This document shows, one piece after another, positions 7,207-15,720 of a stretch of DNA of 24,213 nucleotides. Source of the DNA: JAFKKS01 sp039808325 (GTDB lineage: Bacteria; Pseudomonadota; Alphaproteobacteria; Rhizobiales; Xanthobacteraceae); assembly GCA_039808325.1 (NCBI GenBank), contig JBDHSU010000055.1:1-24213 (forward strand). Reading direction: 5' to 3'. Numbering within the stretch: the stretch's first letter is position 1; each line of letters starts with the position of its first letter. The translations under genes and the position numbers were made by a program. The notes beneath the pieces were generated by a model, which did not search any database, was not told where the DNA came from, and worked only from the letters and a program-made list of their open reading frames with translations.

Positions 7207-8823
7207 ATGATTCCTGACATTCGCGATTACGATGCGCTGACCCGCGCATTCCGCTGGCAGGTGCCGGCCCAATATAATATCGGCGTCGATGTCTGCGACC
7301 GCTGGGCGGCGCATGATCCGCGCCGCCTTGCCATCCTGCATGTACATTCCGACGGGCGCATCGACGAGTTCACTTTTGGCTGGCTGAAGGAAACATCCGA
7401 CCGTCTTGCCAATGTCCTGACCGCGCAGGGCGTCGCGCGCGGCGACCGCGTCGCGATCCTTCTCCCGCAGATGCCCGAGGTTGCCGCCGGCCATGTCGCG
7501 ATCTACAAGGCCGGCGCGGTTGCATTGCCGCTCGCGGTGCTGTTCGGCGTCGATGCGCTGAAATACCGCTTCCAGAATTCCGGCGCCAAGGCGGTGGTGA
7601 CCAACGCGGCGGGTGCGGCGAAGCTCGCGCAAATCCGCGACGCGCTGCCTGACTTGAAGCTTGTTCTGTCGATCGATGGGCCGGACGACGGCACCGAAGG
7701 CTTCCATGAGTCGCTGGCGCGCGCCACGTCGACCTTCACGCCCGTTGCCACGTCGCCCGACGATCCTGGCCTGATGATCTACACCTCCGGCACGACCGGC
7801 CAGCCGAAGGGCGCGCTGCATGCGCACCGCGTGCTGCTCGGCCATTTGCCCGGCACCGAAATGCCGCACGACTTCTTCCCGCAGCCCGGCGACCGCTTCT
7901 GGACGCCGGCGGACTGGGCGTGGGCGGGCGGATTGCTCGATGCCATGCTGCCGAGCCTGCACCACGGCGTGCCGATCGTCGCGCGCAAGTTCGACAAGTT
8001 CGATCCGGAAGACGCCTTCGCACTGATGGCGCGCCTTGGCGTGCGCAATGCCTTCATTCCGCCGACGGCGTTGCGCATGTTGCGCGCCGCGCCGCATCCG
8101 AAGGGGCGCCACGCGCTCAACCTTCGCAGCGTCGCCTCCGGCGGCGAAGCGCTCGGCGGCGAGGCGATGGAATGGGGGCGCTCCGCGCTCGGCCTCGACG
8201 TGAATGAAATTTACGGACAGACCGAATGCAACCTCGTGCTCTGCTCCTGCGCGTCGATCGGCGTGTCGCGTCTCGGATCGATGGGCAAGCCGGCGCCCGG
8301 CCACATCGTCGGCGTCCTGCGCGCGGACGGCACGCCGGCGTCGCCCGGCGAGATCGGCCAAATCGCCGTGAAGCGGCCCGACCCCGTGATGTTCCTCGAA
8401 TACTGGAAGCGGCCGGAAGCGACGCGCGAGAAGTTCATCGGCGATTGGATGACGACCGGCGACCAGGGCGTCATCGACGACGACGGTTATTTCACCTTCG
8501 TCGGCCGCGATGACGACGTCATCACGTCCGCCGGCTATCGCATCGGCCCGGGGGAGATCGAAGACTGCCTCATCGGCCATCCGGCCGTCGCACTCGCCGC
8601 CGTGGTCGGAAAGCCCGACCCCGTGCGCACCGAAGTGGTCAAGGCCTTCATTGTCCTCAAGCCGGACCGGCAAGCGACCGATGCGCTCGCCGCCGAAATC
8701 CAGAACTTCGTGCGCACGCGGCTTTCCGCCCACGAATATCCGCGCGAAGTGTCGTTCATCGATGCGATGCCGATGACGACGACGGGCAAGATCATTCGCA
8801 GGGCGCTGCGCGAACAGGCGTAG
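7207..8823 (+). CDS. AMP-forming acyl-CoA synthetase (medium-chain/AcsA-like)
   Basis: 538-aa member of the ANL superfamily that would activate a carboxylic acid to its acyl-CoA through an acyl-adenylate. Motifs: P-loop YTSGTTGQPKG (192-202), YGQTECN in the adenylate-binding region, GDQGVIDDDGYFTFVGRDDDVI with hinge SAGYRIGPGEIE, and catalytic Lys in TGKIIRRALR (K528). The W-rich region around FWTPADWAWAGGLLDA resembles acetyl/medium-chain synthetases (ACSM type) more than FATP enzymes. The start is taken as ATG 7207, where similarity begins; an in-frame TTG at 7147 would add 20 residues but has its GAGG too close. It stands alone between the rpmB terminator and a convergent gene. Chain length is not readable from the sequence. 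Confidence 0.9.
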   Translation: MIPDIRDYDALTRAFRWQVPAQYNIGVDVCDRWAAHDPRRLAILHVHSDGRIDEFTFGWLKETSDRLANVLTAQGVARGDRVAILLPQMPEVAAGHVAIYKAGAVALPLAVLFGVDALKYRFQNSGAKAVVTNAAGAAKLAQIRDALPDLKLVLSIDGPDDGTEGFHESLARATSTFTPVATSPDDPGLMIYTSGTTGQPKGALHAHRVLLGHLPGTEMPHDFFPQPGDRFWTPADWAWAGGLLDAMLPSLHHGVPIVARKFDKFDPEDAFALMARLGVRNAFIPPTALRMLRAAPHPKGRHALNLRSVASGGEALGGEAMEWGRSALGLDVNEIYGQTECNLVLCSCASIGVSRLGSMGKPAPGHIVGVLRADGTPASPGEIGQIAVKRPDPVMFLEYWKRPEATREKFIGDWMTTGDQGVIDDDGYFTFVGRDDDVITSAGYRIGPGEIEDCLIGHPAVALAAVVGKPDPVRTEVVKAFIVLKPDRQATDALAAEIQNFVRTRLSAHEYPREVSFIDAMPMTTTGKIIRRALREQA

Positions 8824-8839
8824 CCCGGCCACGCCGGGC
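8823..8839. terminator. Hairpin between convergent genes
   Basis: GCCCGGC-CAC-GCCGGGC forms a 7-bp GC-only stem that begins in the stop codon of the acyl-CoA synthetase, 7 bp from the end of the convergent acyltransferase gene. It could stop transcription from both sides, but no T-run follows on either strand, so it may work only with Rho or as an mRNA 3'-end stabiliser. Confidence 0.4.
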
Positions 8840-8846
8840 GCGACGT

Positions 8847-10124
8847 TCAGCGATGCAAGCGACCGCGCAGGCGCTTTGCCGTCGCGAGCAGCGCGCGCCG
8901 CAGCGTCTCGAGGTAACACGCCAGCGCAAAGCGGGCCCCGCCTCCGGGGCCGATCTGCAGCAGATGATCGGCAAGCTCCAGTCGTTCGAGCCACAGCCTG
9001 TCGATCATCGGATGATTGGCGACGGCGCATGAGTCCGTTTGCATCACGGTCTCGTCGTCGAGTAACGCCTGCGTCAGTTCGAGCGTGAGCTGCACGCCCG
9101 GGGAGGAGCGCGCCTCCGATTCGTCATACGCGATCTTCCAGAACCAGGAACGGTCGCCGCTTCGCAGCACAATGCCCGCGGCAATCGGCCGCTCGCCGAT
9201 GGAAAGCTGGATGACCCGCGCGCTGGCGCGAGCCGAGAGACTCACCACCGCTCGGCGCATGAAGGCGGCGACGGCCGCCTGCATGATCGCGGCGCTTCCG
9301 GCACGGCCCTTCCAACCTCGCGCTTCGAGCGTCATGAAGGTTTCGAGCGCGGGGCCGATCGTCTCCGGCGTCAGAGCTTGGGAAACGACAACGGCGCCCC
9401 GTTCCGACAGACGGCGAGCCTGACGCTGAAGCTCCCGGCGCTTGCCCCGCGAAACCGCACGGTCGAGATATGTCTCGCGATTGCGAAGCGGCGCCAGCAG
9501 CGCGCGCCGGTGTTGATCGAAAAGCGCAAAGCGCCCGCCGCGGCGCGCGAGAGCCGAAGCCAGCGCGTGCGTCCAGCGCCCTTTCGTCGGAGCCATCGGC
9601 AGCAACAACAAGCAGGGCAGCCGTGGCGAGGCGGCGATATGATCGAAGAGTGCGGCGATCACCGCTTCCGACTCGTCGCGATCGGCAAGCGCGGCGCCGA
9701 ACGGCGCATAGGGATACGTCCACCCGACGAGGACCGGCGGGAAAAGACCGTAACGCCGCGAGACCCGAACGGGAAAGAAGCCGACAAGCCGCCGCGGCTC
9801 CTGCCGCGACCACACGAGAAAGGCCACCACGCCCGACCCGAACACCGGCGCCGCCGCGAGGGCGAATTCCGGTTCGTAGAAGACGTTCGGCTCCAGCGTT
9901 CGACGCGCGAGGTCACGCCACGCGGGTACGATATCCGCCAGGTGCGCGAGCGCGCGTTGCTCGACATGGAAGCGCCCGTTGTCGCGCACTTCGGAACGAT
10001 CCGGCTTGTCCTGTGCGCTCGACATCGAAAGGCGCAGTTTCGGCTTTTCGCCCTCGCTCCGGCGTCGATCCAGATCGTCGCGCGGCTGCGGACCGCCGCG
10101 CAGCAGGTTGCTGACGAAACTCAT
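8847..10124 (-). CDS. GNAT/CelD-like (Acetyltransf_6) acyltransferase, polysaccharide-linked
   Basis: 425-aa protein of the FemAB/BioF2-like GNAT group, often annotated as cellulose biosynthesis protein CelD. The tell-tale segment LEARGWKGRAGSA (267-279) and a downstream YDESEARSSPGVQLTLELTQALL (333-355) are hallmarks of this fold, where the second half carries the acyl-CoA site. FYEPEF at 82-87 and a WTYPYAPFGA stretch at 135-144 are also usual in the family. The start is ATG 10124, whose ATGA overlaps the flippase stop codon by 4 bp, so the two are translationally coupled. An open frame continues far upstream, but that part is the shadow of the flippase gene. The likely role is acylation of a lipid-linked sugar or surface glycan; the acceptor is unknown. 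Confidence 0.82.
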   Translation of the reverse strand: MSFVSNLLRGGPQPRDDLDRRRSEGEKPKLRLSMSSAQDKPDRSEVRDNGRFHVEQRALAHLADIVPAWRDLARRTLEPNVFYEPEFALAAAPVFGSGVVAFLVWSRQEPRRLVGFFPVRVSRRYGLFPPVLVGWTYPYAPFGAALADRDESEAVIAALFDHIAASPRLPCLLLLPMAPTKGRWTHALASALARRGGRFALFDQHRRALLAPLRNRETYLDRAVSRGKRRELQRQARRLSERGAVVVSQALTPETIGPALETFMTLEARGWKGRAGSAAIMQAAVAAFMRRAVVSLSARASARVIQLSIGERPIAAGIVLRSGDRSWFWKIAYDESEARSSPGVQLTLELTQALLDDETVMQTDSCAVANHPMIDRLWLERLELADHLLQIGPGGGARFALACYLETLRRALLATAKRLRGRLHR

Positions 10125-11548
10125 GGCGCGCGCGCTCCCGCGCGGGACCAGATGAAGACGTGCAGGCCGAGTCGCCGCTTGGTGACGATGAAGAGAAGAA
10201 TCGACTCCGCGACCAAGGCAATCGACGTCGCCGCCGCGGCCCCAATCGTACCGATGAGCGGGATGAGAATCGCGCATCCGACGATATTGATCGTGAACGA
10301 AAGAGCGTAGACCAGAGCGCAGATGTTCTGCTGCCCGAGCATGTTGAGCAGCCGCTCCACCGGGCCGACGGCCGCGCGCGCGATAAGCCCGATCGCGAGA
10401 ACGAACATGATCGGATAGCCGTCGACGAAGCCTTTGCCGAACAACCACAGGAATGGGCGGCCCACCGCGAGAATGAGCGCCATCGCCACGAGCGAGGGCC
10501 AGAACGTCCAACGAATCGATTCGGCGAGAAGCGTCGTGAGCCGCTCGCGATCGCCGCTGACGTGATACTCGGTGAAGCGGTGCGCGACCGCGGCGGAAAC
10601 GGAAAAATTGACGAAAGCGACAAGCGCCAGGGTCTTTGCCGCCGCATAGTAGATCGCGATGTCTTCCGGCGAACGGAAATGCTTCAGCATCAACAGATCG
10701 GTATAGGTCAGCAGCAAATAGAAGCCCTCGACCAGAAAGATCGGAAGCGACGTCGCCAGCCAGATTTTGGGGTGATGCAGCTTCGGGCCTCTCTCCACTT
10801 CGCGGCCGAGGCGCCGGTCGAGCAGCACCATCTGCAGCAGCGCCGTCACCCAGGTCGAGCCGACGGCGGCAAGCATCGCGGTCGTGGCATCGACCGGCAG
10901 GCCGGCGAAATAAGCCCCACCCAGGAACACGATGAGCAGGGCCGGCCGCAGGATGTAGGGTGGCGTCAGCCCGATATGCAGCCAGTTGTAGGAGCGCGCG
11001 ATGCCGTCCTGCACGCCGCCCACGGCATAGAACGGCAAGCAAAGGCACGCGAGGAATAGCGGCAGCACGAGCGCCGGATCCATCCGGCCGCGCAGAAGCA
11101 GGATGGCAAGCGCCGCCAGCGCCGCAGCGAGCGTCGACGCGCCGGCCGCGATCCACCGGCTTCCGGCGAGGAAACCGCGCAGCAGGTCGAGACGGCCGAG
11201 CTGCATATATTCCGGGATGAAGCGCTGCGCCGATTGCGCCAGGCCTAGATCGAACAGGCCGCCGATCAAAAGCACCCACGTCCACACATAGACGTAGATG
11301 CCGAATTCGTGCGAGCCCATCCAGCGCGCGAGAACGACCTGCGAGAGGTAAAGAATGCCGGCGCTGGCGACGCGGATGAGAAACGCCGCGCCGGCCATGC
11401 GCTGCGCCAACGATGAATGGCTCGCGTCGGAGAGCCAGTGCCGCACGCGCGCGACCGGGCCAGTCAGCCCGCCCGCCCTTGCGGCACGCTCGCTCTCGGA
11501 ACTCGTCAACGCCACGTCCTGCCTTGCCCCCAGCTTTTGGCGGACCAT
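10121..11548 (-). CDS. Polysaccharide flippase, MATE/Wzx-like membrane protein
   Basis: 475-aa integral membrane protein of the oligosaccharide flippase family in the MOP superfamily, which moves lipid-linked glycans across the inner membrane. A ~45-residue cytoplasmic N-terminus is followed by AAFLIRVASAGILYLSQVVLARWMG, typical of the first helix of Wzx-like proteins; I count about 12-14 hydrophobic segments through to SILLFIVTKRRLGL at the C-terminus. Later features DLLMLKHFRSPEDIAIYYAAAKT and VGPVERLLNMLGQQN match the family. The start is ATG 11548; an in-frame GTG at 11560 adds four residues, and neither has a good Shine-Dalgarno. It is coupled to the acyltransferase by ATGA, and a perfect CtrA box lies ~106 bp upstream. 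Its substrate is unknown; no glycosyltransferases are in the window. Confidence 0.88.
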   Translation of the reverse strand: MVRQKLGARQDVALTSSESERAARAGGLTGPVARVRHWLSDASHSSLAQRMAGAAFLIRVASAGILYLSQVVLARWMGSHEFGIYVYVWTWVLLIGGLFDLGLAQSAQRFIPEYMQLGRLDLLRGFLAGSRWIAAGASTLAAALAALAILLLRGRMDPALVLPLFLACLCLPFYAVGGVQDGIARSYNWLHIGLTPPYILRPALLIVFLGGAYFAGLPVDATTAMLAAVGSTWVTALLQMVLLDRRLGREVERGPKLHHPKIWLATSLPIFLVEGFYLLLTYTDLLMLKHFRSPEDIAIYYAAAKTLALVAFVNFSVSAAVAHRFTEYHVSGDRERLTTLLAESIRWTFWPSLVAMALILAVGRPFLWLFGKGFVDGYPIMFVLAIGLIARAAVGPVERLLNMLGQQNICALVYALSFTINIVGCAILIPLIGTIGAAAATSIALVAESILLFIVTKRRLGLHVFIWSRAGARAP

Positions 11549-11650
11549 GGCAAAAAGCACTTAATGTTAGGTTCGGACGGATGATGAATCCCACGACGAC
11601 GGCGCAATTGCCGCAGTCGGGATACCGTGAGAGGTGACGGCGCGGCGGCA

Positions 11651-11671
11651 GCGTTAAGAGATCGTTAACGC
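11651..11671. promoter_or_regulatory. Palindromic CtrA-type box (TTAA-N7-TTAAC)
   Basis: TTAA (11654-11657), seven bases, then TTAAC (11665-11669) is an exact match to the CtrA binding consensus. The flanks make it an inverted repeat with arms GCGTTAA and TTAACGC, so both strands read as a perfect box. It lies ~106 bp upstream of the flippase ATG in the 178-bp gap, with a GANTC site at 11586-11590 between box and gene. CtrA is the cell-cycle master regulator of alphaproteobacteria. Binding itself is inferred. Confidence 0.6.
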
Positions 11672-11726
11672 CGAAGCTCGCCGGCGCGCCCGATCCCTGC
11701 TCGCGAGAGAACAGCGAGTGATCGCT

Positions 11727-12782
11727 TCAGAAAATCCACAGCGCCTCGGGCGGAAAGCCGATGTTGTGCTCGCCCTCCGCGAGCGGCGCGTGCGCGTAGG
11801 CCCGTACCGTCGTCGTGCCGCGCGTGAACACGGCCTCCCAGCGCTCGCCGAGATACATCTGCGTCGCGAGCGTCATCGTCAGGCCGTTGCCGCCGTCCGC
11901 GCCTCCGACCTGCACCGCCTCGAGGCGGATGACGCCCGTTGCCGCCGCGCCGGGCGCGGCGCCCCCGCGATCGACGCCACGTAGCCGCTGACCTTCCACC
12001 TCGATTTCCGCCTGGCCGCCGCCACGCGACGCCAGTTTTCCGTTGAGTTGACTGTTCGAGCCCATGAATTCCGCGGCGAAGAGGCTGCGCGGCGCGGTGT
12101 AAAGCTCCGTCGGCGTTCCTTCTTGCTCGACCACTCCGCCGTTGAGCAGGATGATGCGATCGGCGAGCGCCATCGCCTCGACCTGATCGTGCGTGACGCA
12201 CAGCGCCGAAAGGCCGAGACTGGTGATGAGCTGACGCAGCCACGCGCGTGCCTCCTCCCGCAGCTTGGCGTCGAGGTTCGACAGCGGCTCGTCGAGCAGG
12301 ATCACCGGCGGCTCGTAGACCAGCGCGCGGGCGAGCGCGACACGCTGCTGCTGCCCGCCGGAAAGCTGGTGCGGATAGCGCGCCGCGAGGTGGCCAAGCC
12401 CGATCTGGGCCAGCGCCGCGGCGACCCGCGTCTTGATCTCGTCGGCGCCGACGCCGCGCAGCTTCAGCCCGTAAGCGACATTGTCCTGCACCGTGCGATG
12501 CGGCCACAGCGCATAGGACTGGAAGACGAGGCCGAGGCCGCGCTGCTCCGCCGGCAGCTCGATGCCGCGCTCGGAGTCGAACAGCACGCGTTCGCCGATC
12601 TTGATCGCGCCGCGATACGGCACCTCCAGCCCCGCGACGGCGCGCAGGAGCGTCGTCTTGCCGCTGCCGGACGGCCCCAGCAGCGCGACCACGCTGCCGA
12701 CCGGAATCGTGAGGGAGACCCCTTTGAGGATCTCATTGTCGCCGAGGCGCAGGAACAGGTTCTGGATCGAGAGATCAGGCAT
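11727..12782 (-). CDS. ABC transporter ATP-binding protein (FbpC/PotA type)
   Basis: 351-aa ATPase that powers the importer encoded upstream. All motifs are intact: Walker A GPSGSGKTT (36-44), Q-loop Q88, signature LSGGQQ (140-145), Walker B ILLDEP (161-166) and H-loop H198. A TOBE-like regulatory domain covers about 240-351. This domain order and length fit the FbpC/PotA/CysA group. The start ATG 12782 overlaps the permease stop codon by 8 bp, so the two are coupled; a longer frame upstream lies in the permease gene and is not used. It is the last gene of the three-gene operon. The substrate is set by the binding protein and is not certain. Confidence 0.93.
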   Translation of the reverse strand: MPDLSIQNLFLRLGDNEILKGVSLTIPVGSVVALLGPSGSGKTTLLRAVAGLEVPYRGAIKIGERVLFDSERGIELPAEQRGLGLVFQSYALWPHRTVQDNVAYGLKLRGVGADEIKTRVAAALAQIGLGHLAARYPHQLSGGQQQRVALARALVYEPPVILLDEPLSNLDAKLREEARAWLRQLITSLGLSALCVTHDQVEAMALADRIILLNGGVVEQEGTPTELYTAPRSLFAAEFMGSNSQLNGKLASRGGGQAEIEVEGQRLRGVDRGGAAPGAAATGVIRLEAVQVGGADGGNGLTMTLATQMYLGERWEAVFTRGTTTVRAYAHAPLAEGEHNIGFPPEALWIF

Positions 12783-14445
12783 GCAGGCGCACCCCCAGCC
12801 GCACGGCGATGGCGAGGCCAATGCCGATCATGGCGACATTGATGACGGACAGCGCGGAGACGAGATCGACATCGCCCGTGCCCCAGAGAGAAACGAGCAG
12901 CGAACCGATCACCTCCGTGCCCGGCCCCAGCAGGTAGATGCCGGTCGAATATTCGCGCACGAAGATGAGGAAGATGAGAAGCCAGCTCGCGATCATGCCG
13001 TAGCGGATGAGCGGCACGCTGACGTCGCGCATGACGCGCGCCTCGCTCGCGCCGACGGTGCGCGCCGCCTCCTCCAGCTCCGGCGCGACCTGCAGGAGCG
13101 TGCCGGAGATAAGCCGCATGCCGTAAGCGAACCAGACGATCGTATAGGCGAGCCACAGCGACACCAGCGTCGAGCGCAGCGGACTGATCGGCTTGAAGAA
13201 CAGAAATACCCAGAGAAGCGCGAGGCCGGCGACGATGCCCGGCATCGCGCGCGGCAGCATCACGATGTAATCGACGAAGCGCACCCAGCCGGAATTCCAG
13301 CGATGGATCGCGAGCGCGACGAGCGTATAGCCCACCACCGCGAAAGCTCCGCCGATGGTCCCGATGGCGAGCGTGTTGAGAATGCCGCGTTCGATATTCG
13401 GGAAATTGAGCAGCGCCCGGTAATGGTCGAGGGTGAGCACGTCGGCGAGCTTCACGCCCTCGCCCCAGGTGACGACGAAGGAGCGCAGCGTGATGCCGGC
13501 GAGCGGCAGGACGACGGTGACGAGGAACCACAACGCGATGAAGACAAACGCCGGCCAGCGCCAACGGCCGAGCCGCAAAGGCGCCGCGCGCTGCCCCTTG
13601 CCGCGCATCGAGACGTAGCGCTGCGACTGCCGCAGCAGCCGGCGCTGCAGGTAGATCAGCGGCAGCGTGACGACGACGATGGCGACGACCACCACCGCCA
13701 TGAGTTGGTACGAGGGGACGCCGAGCAGATTGGTGAGTTTATAGAGATAGGTCGAAAGAACGAGGATGCCCTGCGGATCGCCGAGCACCAGCGGAATCCC
13801 GAACAGCTCGAAGCCGAGGAAGAAGACGAGCACCGCCGCGAACAGGATCGCCGGCATCACCATCGGCAGGCTGACATGGATCGCCACCCGCCAGGGGTTG
13901 GCGCCGATGACGCGTGCCGCTTCCTCAAGATCGGTGCCGAGCCCGCGTAGCGCCGCCGCCGTATAGAGATAGACATGCGGCACATGCATCAGGCCGGCGA
14001 CGACGGCGATCGACACCAGCGAATAGATGTTCCACGGCACGAAGCCGATCCAGGACTTCACCATGATCGAGAAGATGCCGACCGGGCCGAGCGCGACGAC
14101 GTAACCGAACGCGAGGACGATCGCCGAGACGAAGATCGGAACCAGGATCACCGGCTCCAGCCAGCCGCGGCCGGGCAGATCGGTGCGCACGATCAGGAAC
14201 GCGAGGATGGCGCCGAGCGGAACCGCGATCGCGGTCATGCCGGCGCCGATCAGCAGCGTCGTGACGAAAGCGTCCCAGAAGTCGCTTTCGCCGAGAATGA
14301 ACGAATAGGCTTCCAGGCTGAAATGCGTGACCGGCTGGAAGAACGGCGCGTCGAGGAAGCTCTGATAGAAGACGAGCACCAGCGGCGCGAGCACCGCCAC
14401 CGCCGCGACCGCAATCACCAGGAACCGGTACCAGCCGAACCGCAT
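12775..14445 (-). CDS. ABC transporter permease, fused double-domain (FbpB type)
   Basis: 556-aa inner-membrane protein with two homologous halves of about six helices each, the FbpB/ThiP-like fused form. Each half has a cytoplasmic EAA loop for contact with the ATPase: EEAARVIGANPWR starting near 174 and EEAARTVGASEAR starting near 458. The linker between halves (~270-295) is basic. The start is taken as ATG 14445, giving MRFGWYRFLVIAVAAVAVLAP with a G-rich element upstream; an in-frame TTG at 14502 would add 19 residues and run into the intergenic stem-loop. It follows the binding-protein gene by 67 bp and overlaps the ATPase gene by 8 bp. Confidence 0.92.
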   Translation of the reverse strand: MRFGWYRFLVIAVAAVAVLAPLVLVFYQSFLDAPFFQPVTHFSLEAYSFILGESDFWDAFVTTLLIGAGMTAIAVPLGAILAFLIVRTDLPGRGWLEPVILVPIFVSAIVLAFGYVVALGPVGIFSIMVKSWIGFVPWNIYSLVSIAVVAGLMHVPHVYLYTAAALRGLGTDLEEAARVIGANPWRVAIHVSLPMVMPAILFAAVLVFFLGFELFGIPLVLGDPQGILVLSTYLYKLTNLLGVPSYQLMAVVVVAIVVVTLPLIYLQRRLLRQSQRYVSMRGKGQRAAPLRLGRWRWPAFVFIALWFLVTVVLPLAGITLRSFVVTWGEGVKLADVLTLDHYRALLNFPNIERGILNTLAIGTIGGAFAVVGYTLVALAIHRWNSGWVRFVDYIVMLPRAMPGIVAGLALLWVFLFFKPISPLRSTLVSLWLAYTIVWFAYGMRLISGTLLQVAPELEEAARTVGASEARVMRDVSVPLIRYGMIASWLLIFLIFVREYSTGIYLLGPGTEVIGSLLVSLWGTGDVDLVSALSVINVAMIGIGLAIAVRLGVRLHA

Positions 14446-14472
14446 GTTGAACGCGCCCCCGCGCTGGATTGC

Positions 14473-14497
14473 GGCCGGAATCAGAACGATCCCGGCC
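14473..14497 (-). other. mRNA stem-loop between binding protein and permease genes
   Basis: On the minus-strand transcript GGCCGGGAT pairs with ATTCCGGCC (one G-U pair) around a seven-base loop, giving a 9-bp stem 16 bases after the binding-protein stop codon. No T-run follows. In ABC operons such stem-loops often protect the 3' end of the binding-protein message, so that this subunit is made in excess. Confidence 0.55.
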
Positions 14498-14512
14498 CTC
14501 AAAGCCGCGCGA

Positions 14513-15607
14513 TCATTGCCCCTTCATCGCCGCCTGCCACTTCTTCAGGAAGGTCAGGCGCTTGGTCTGGTTGAGCGCTTCGAGAAGCGCGGCATTGATC
14601 GGCACCGGGCGCGCCTTGTCGCCGATGAGTTCCTCCACCTTCTTCAGCGTCGCCTCGCCGGTGACGTCGGAGCGCAGCGAGTAGAGCTCCGCCTTGTTGG
14701 CGATGATCTCCTGGCCGCGCTTGGACAGAATGTAGTCGAGGAACAGCTTCGCGGCGTTCGGATTCTTTGCCTTGGCCGAGATGAAGGCGACGCGCGAGGT
14801 GACGAGCGTGTAGTCCTTCGGCATCACGATGCCGAGATTCGGGTCCTTGTGCGAGCGGCTGAGCGCGTAGGAACCGAAGATGCCGTAGGCGACGAGATGC
14901 TCGCCCGACGTGACGCGCTCCATCATCGCACCGGCGCTGGTGTAGAGCTTGATGTTCTCCTTGCCGAAGGCCTTGAACAAATCCCAGGCTTGCGGCCAGT
15001 TCGCGACGTCCTGATTGACGAAGAGATAGCCGACGCCGGAGCGCTCGGGATCGTAGGCGGTGACCTTGCCCTTGTAGAAATCGGGCTTGGCGTTGAGGAG
15101 CTTCACGAAGTCCGCGTGCGACTGCGGCACGTCTTCCGCCGGAACCAGTCGCTTGTTGTAGACGAAGGTGATCGGCTCATAGGTGGTGCCGAACGCCTGG
15201 TTCTTGAACACCGCCCATTTCGGCAGCGACGGTATTTCCGGGGAGTCGTAAGTGAGCGCGTAGCCGTCGGCGGCGAGTTTCACCTGCAAATCCATCGCCG
15301 AGGACCAGGTGACGTCGCCGGTCCCGGAGCCTGACGCCGCCTCGGCAATGAAACGGTTGTAGAGCTCGGTCGAGTTGAGGTCGGAATATTCGACCGTCAC
15401 GCCGGGATAGAGCTTCTGGAAATCCTGGATCAAGGCGTTGGCCGAGGCGGAATCGGTCGTCGAATAGACGACGACCTTCCCCTCCTTCTTCGCGGCGTCG
15501 ACGATCTTGGAATAGTCCGCTGGATACCCCTGCGGGACCTGCGCCTGCGCCTGGGGCGCGAAAACGACGAAGGCAGCCGCCAGAGCTGCCGCTGTGAACC
15601 TGACCAT
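14513..15607 (-). CDS. ABC transporter periplasmic substrate-binding protein (FbpA/SBP_bac type)
   Basis: 364-aa exported binding protein. A signal peptide is clear: MVRFTAAALAAAFVVF with cleavage likely after AQA at residue 22. The mature protein begins DYSKIVDAAKKEGKVVVYSTTDS, typical of the iron(III)/2-aminoethylphosphonate group of binding proteins. The segment where FbpA has its iron-binding Tyr-Tyr pair appears here as YGIFGSYAL, so ferric iron is not assured as ligand. The start is ATG 15607 because GAGG sits six bases upstream; the GTG at 15619 would bury that site. It is the first gene of the operon. I saw no Fur/RirA/Irr-type site upstream. The substrate is left open. Confidence 0.88.
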   Translation of the reverse strand: MVRFTAAALAAAFVVFAPQAQAQVPQGYPADYSKIVDAAKKEGKVVVYSTTDSASANALIQDFQKLYPGVTVEYSDLNSTELYNRFIAEAASGSGTGDVTWSSAMDLQVKLAADGYALTYDSPEIPSLPKWAVFKNQAFGTTYEPITFVYNKRLVPAEDVPQSHADFVKLLNAKPDFYKGKVTAYDPERSGVGYLFVNQDVANWPQAWDLFKAFGKENIKLYTSAGAMMERVTSGEHLVAYGIFGSYALSRSHKDPNLGIVMPKDYTLVTSRVAFISAKAKNPNAAKLFLDYILSKRGQEIIANKAELYSLRSDVTGEATLKKVEELIGDKARPVPINAALLEALNQTKRLTFLKKWQAAMKGQ

Positions 15608-15720
15608 GCGTTTCCTCACTGACTTGGGCGCTCGATGCAGGCGGCGCGGAGGCCGCCGCAGGATCCCGAGCCTGCGACTCTACGCCGCGGCACGGGAAAA
15701 TCCATAGTGCGAAAGCCCTA

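Noticed and set aside
7048..9030. 660-codon minus-strand open frame opposite the acyl-CoA synthetase
   Set aside because: Antisense shadow crossing the rpmB terminator and the convergent hairpin; Arg/Ala/Asp-rich, no domain.
10125..11594. Upstream part of a 915-codon minus-strand open frame that ends in the acyltransferase
   Set aside because: It is the other-frame shadow of the flippase gene: Arg/Gly/Ala-rich with no family features. The acyltransferase starts at ATG 10124 in an ATGA overlap.
12562..13950. 462-codon plus-strand open frame opposite the permease
   Set aside because: Composition dominated by Arg, Asp, Glu and His, as expected for the reverse of a membrane-protein gene.
15608..15720. 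Iron-responsive (Fur/Irr/RirA) site upstream of the ABC operon
   Set aside because: Looked for because of the iron-type transporter; no matching AT-rich palindrome is present.
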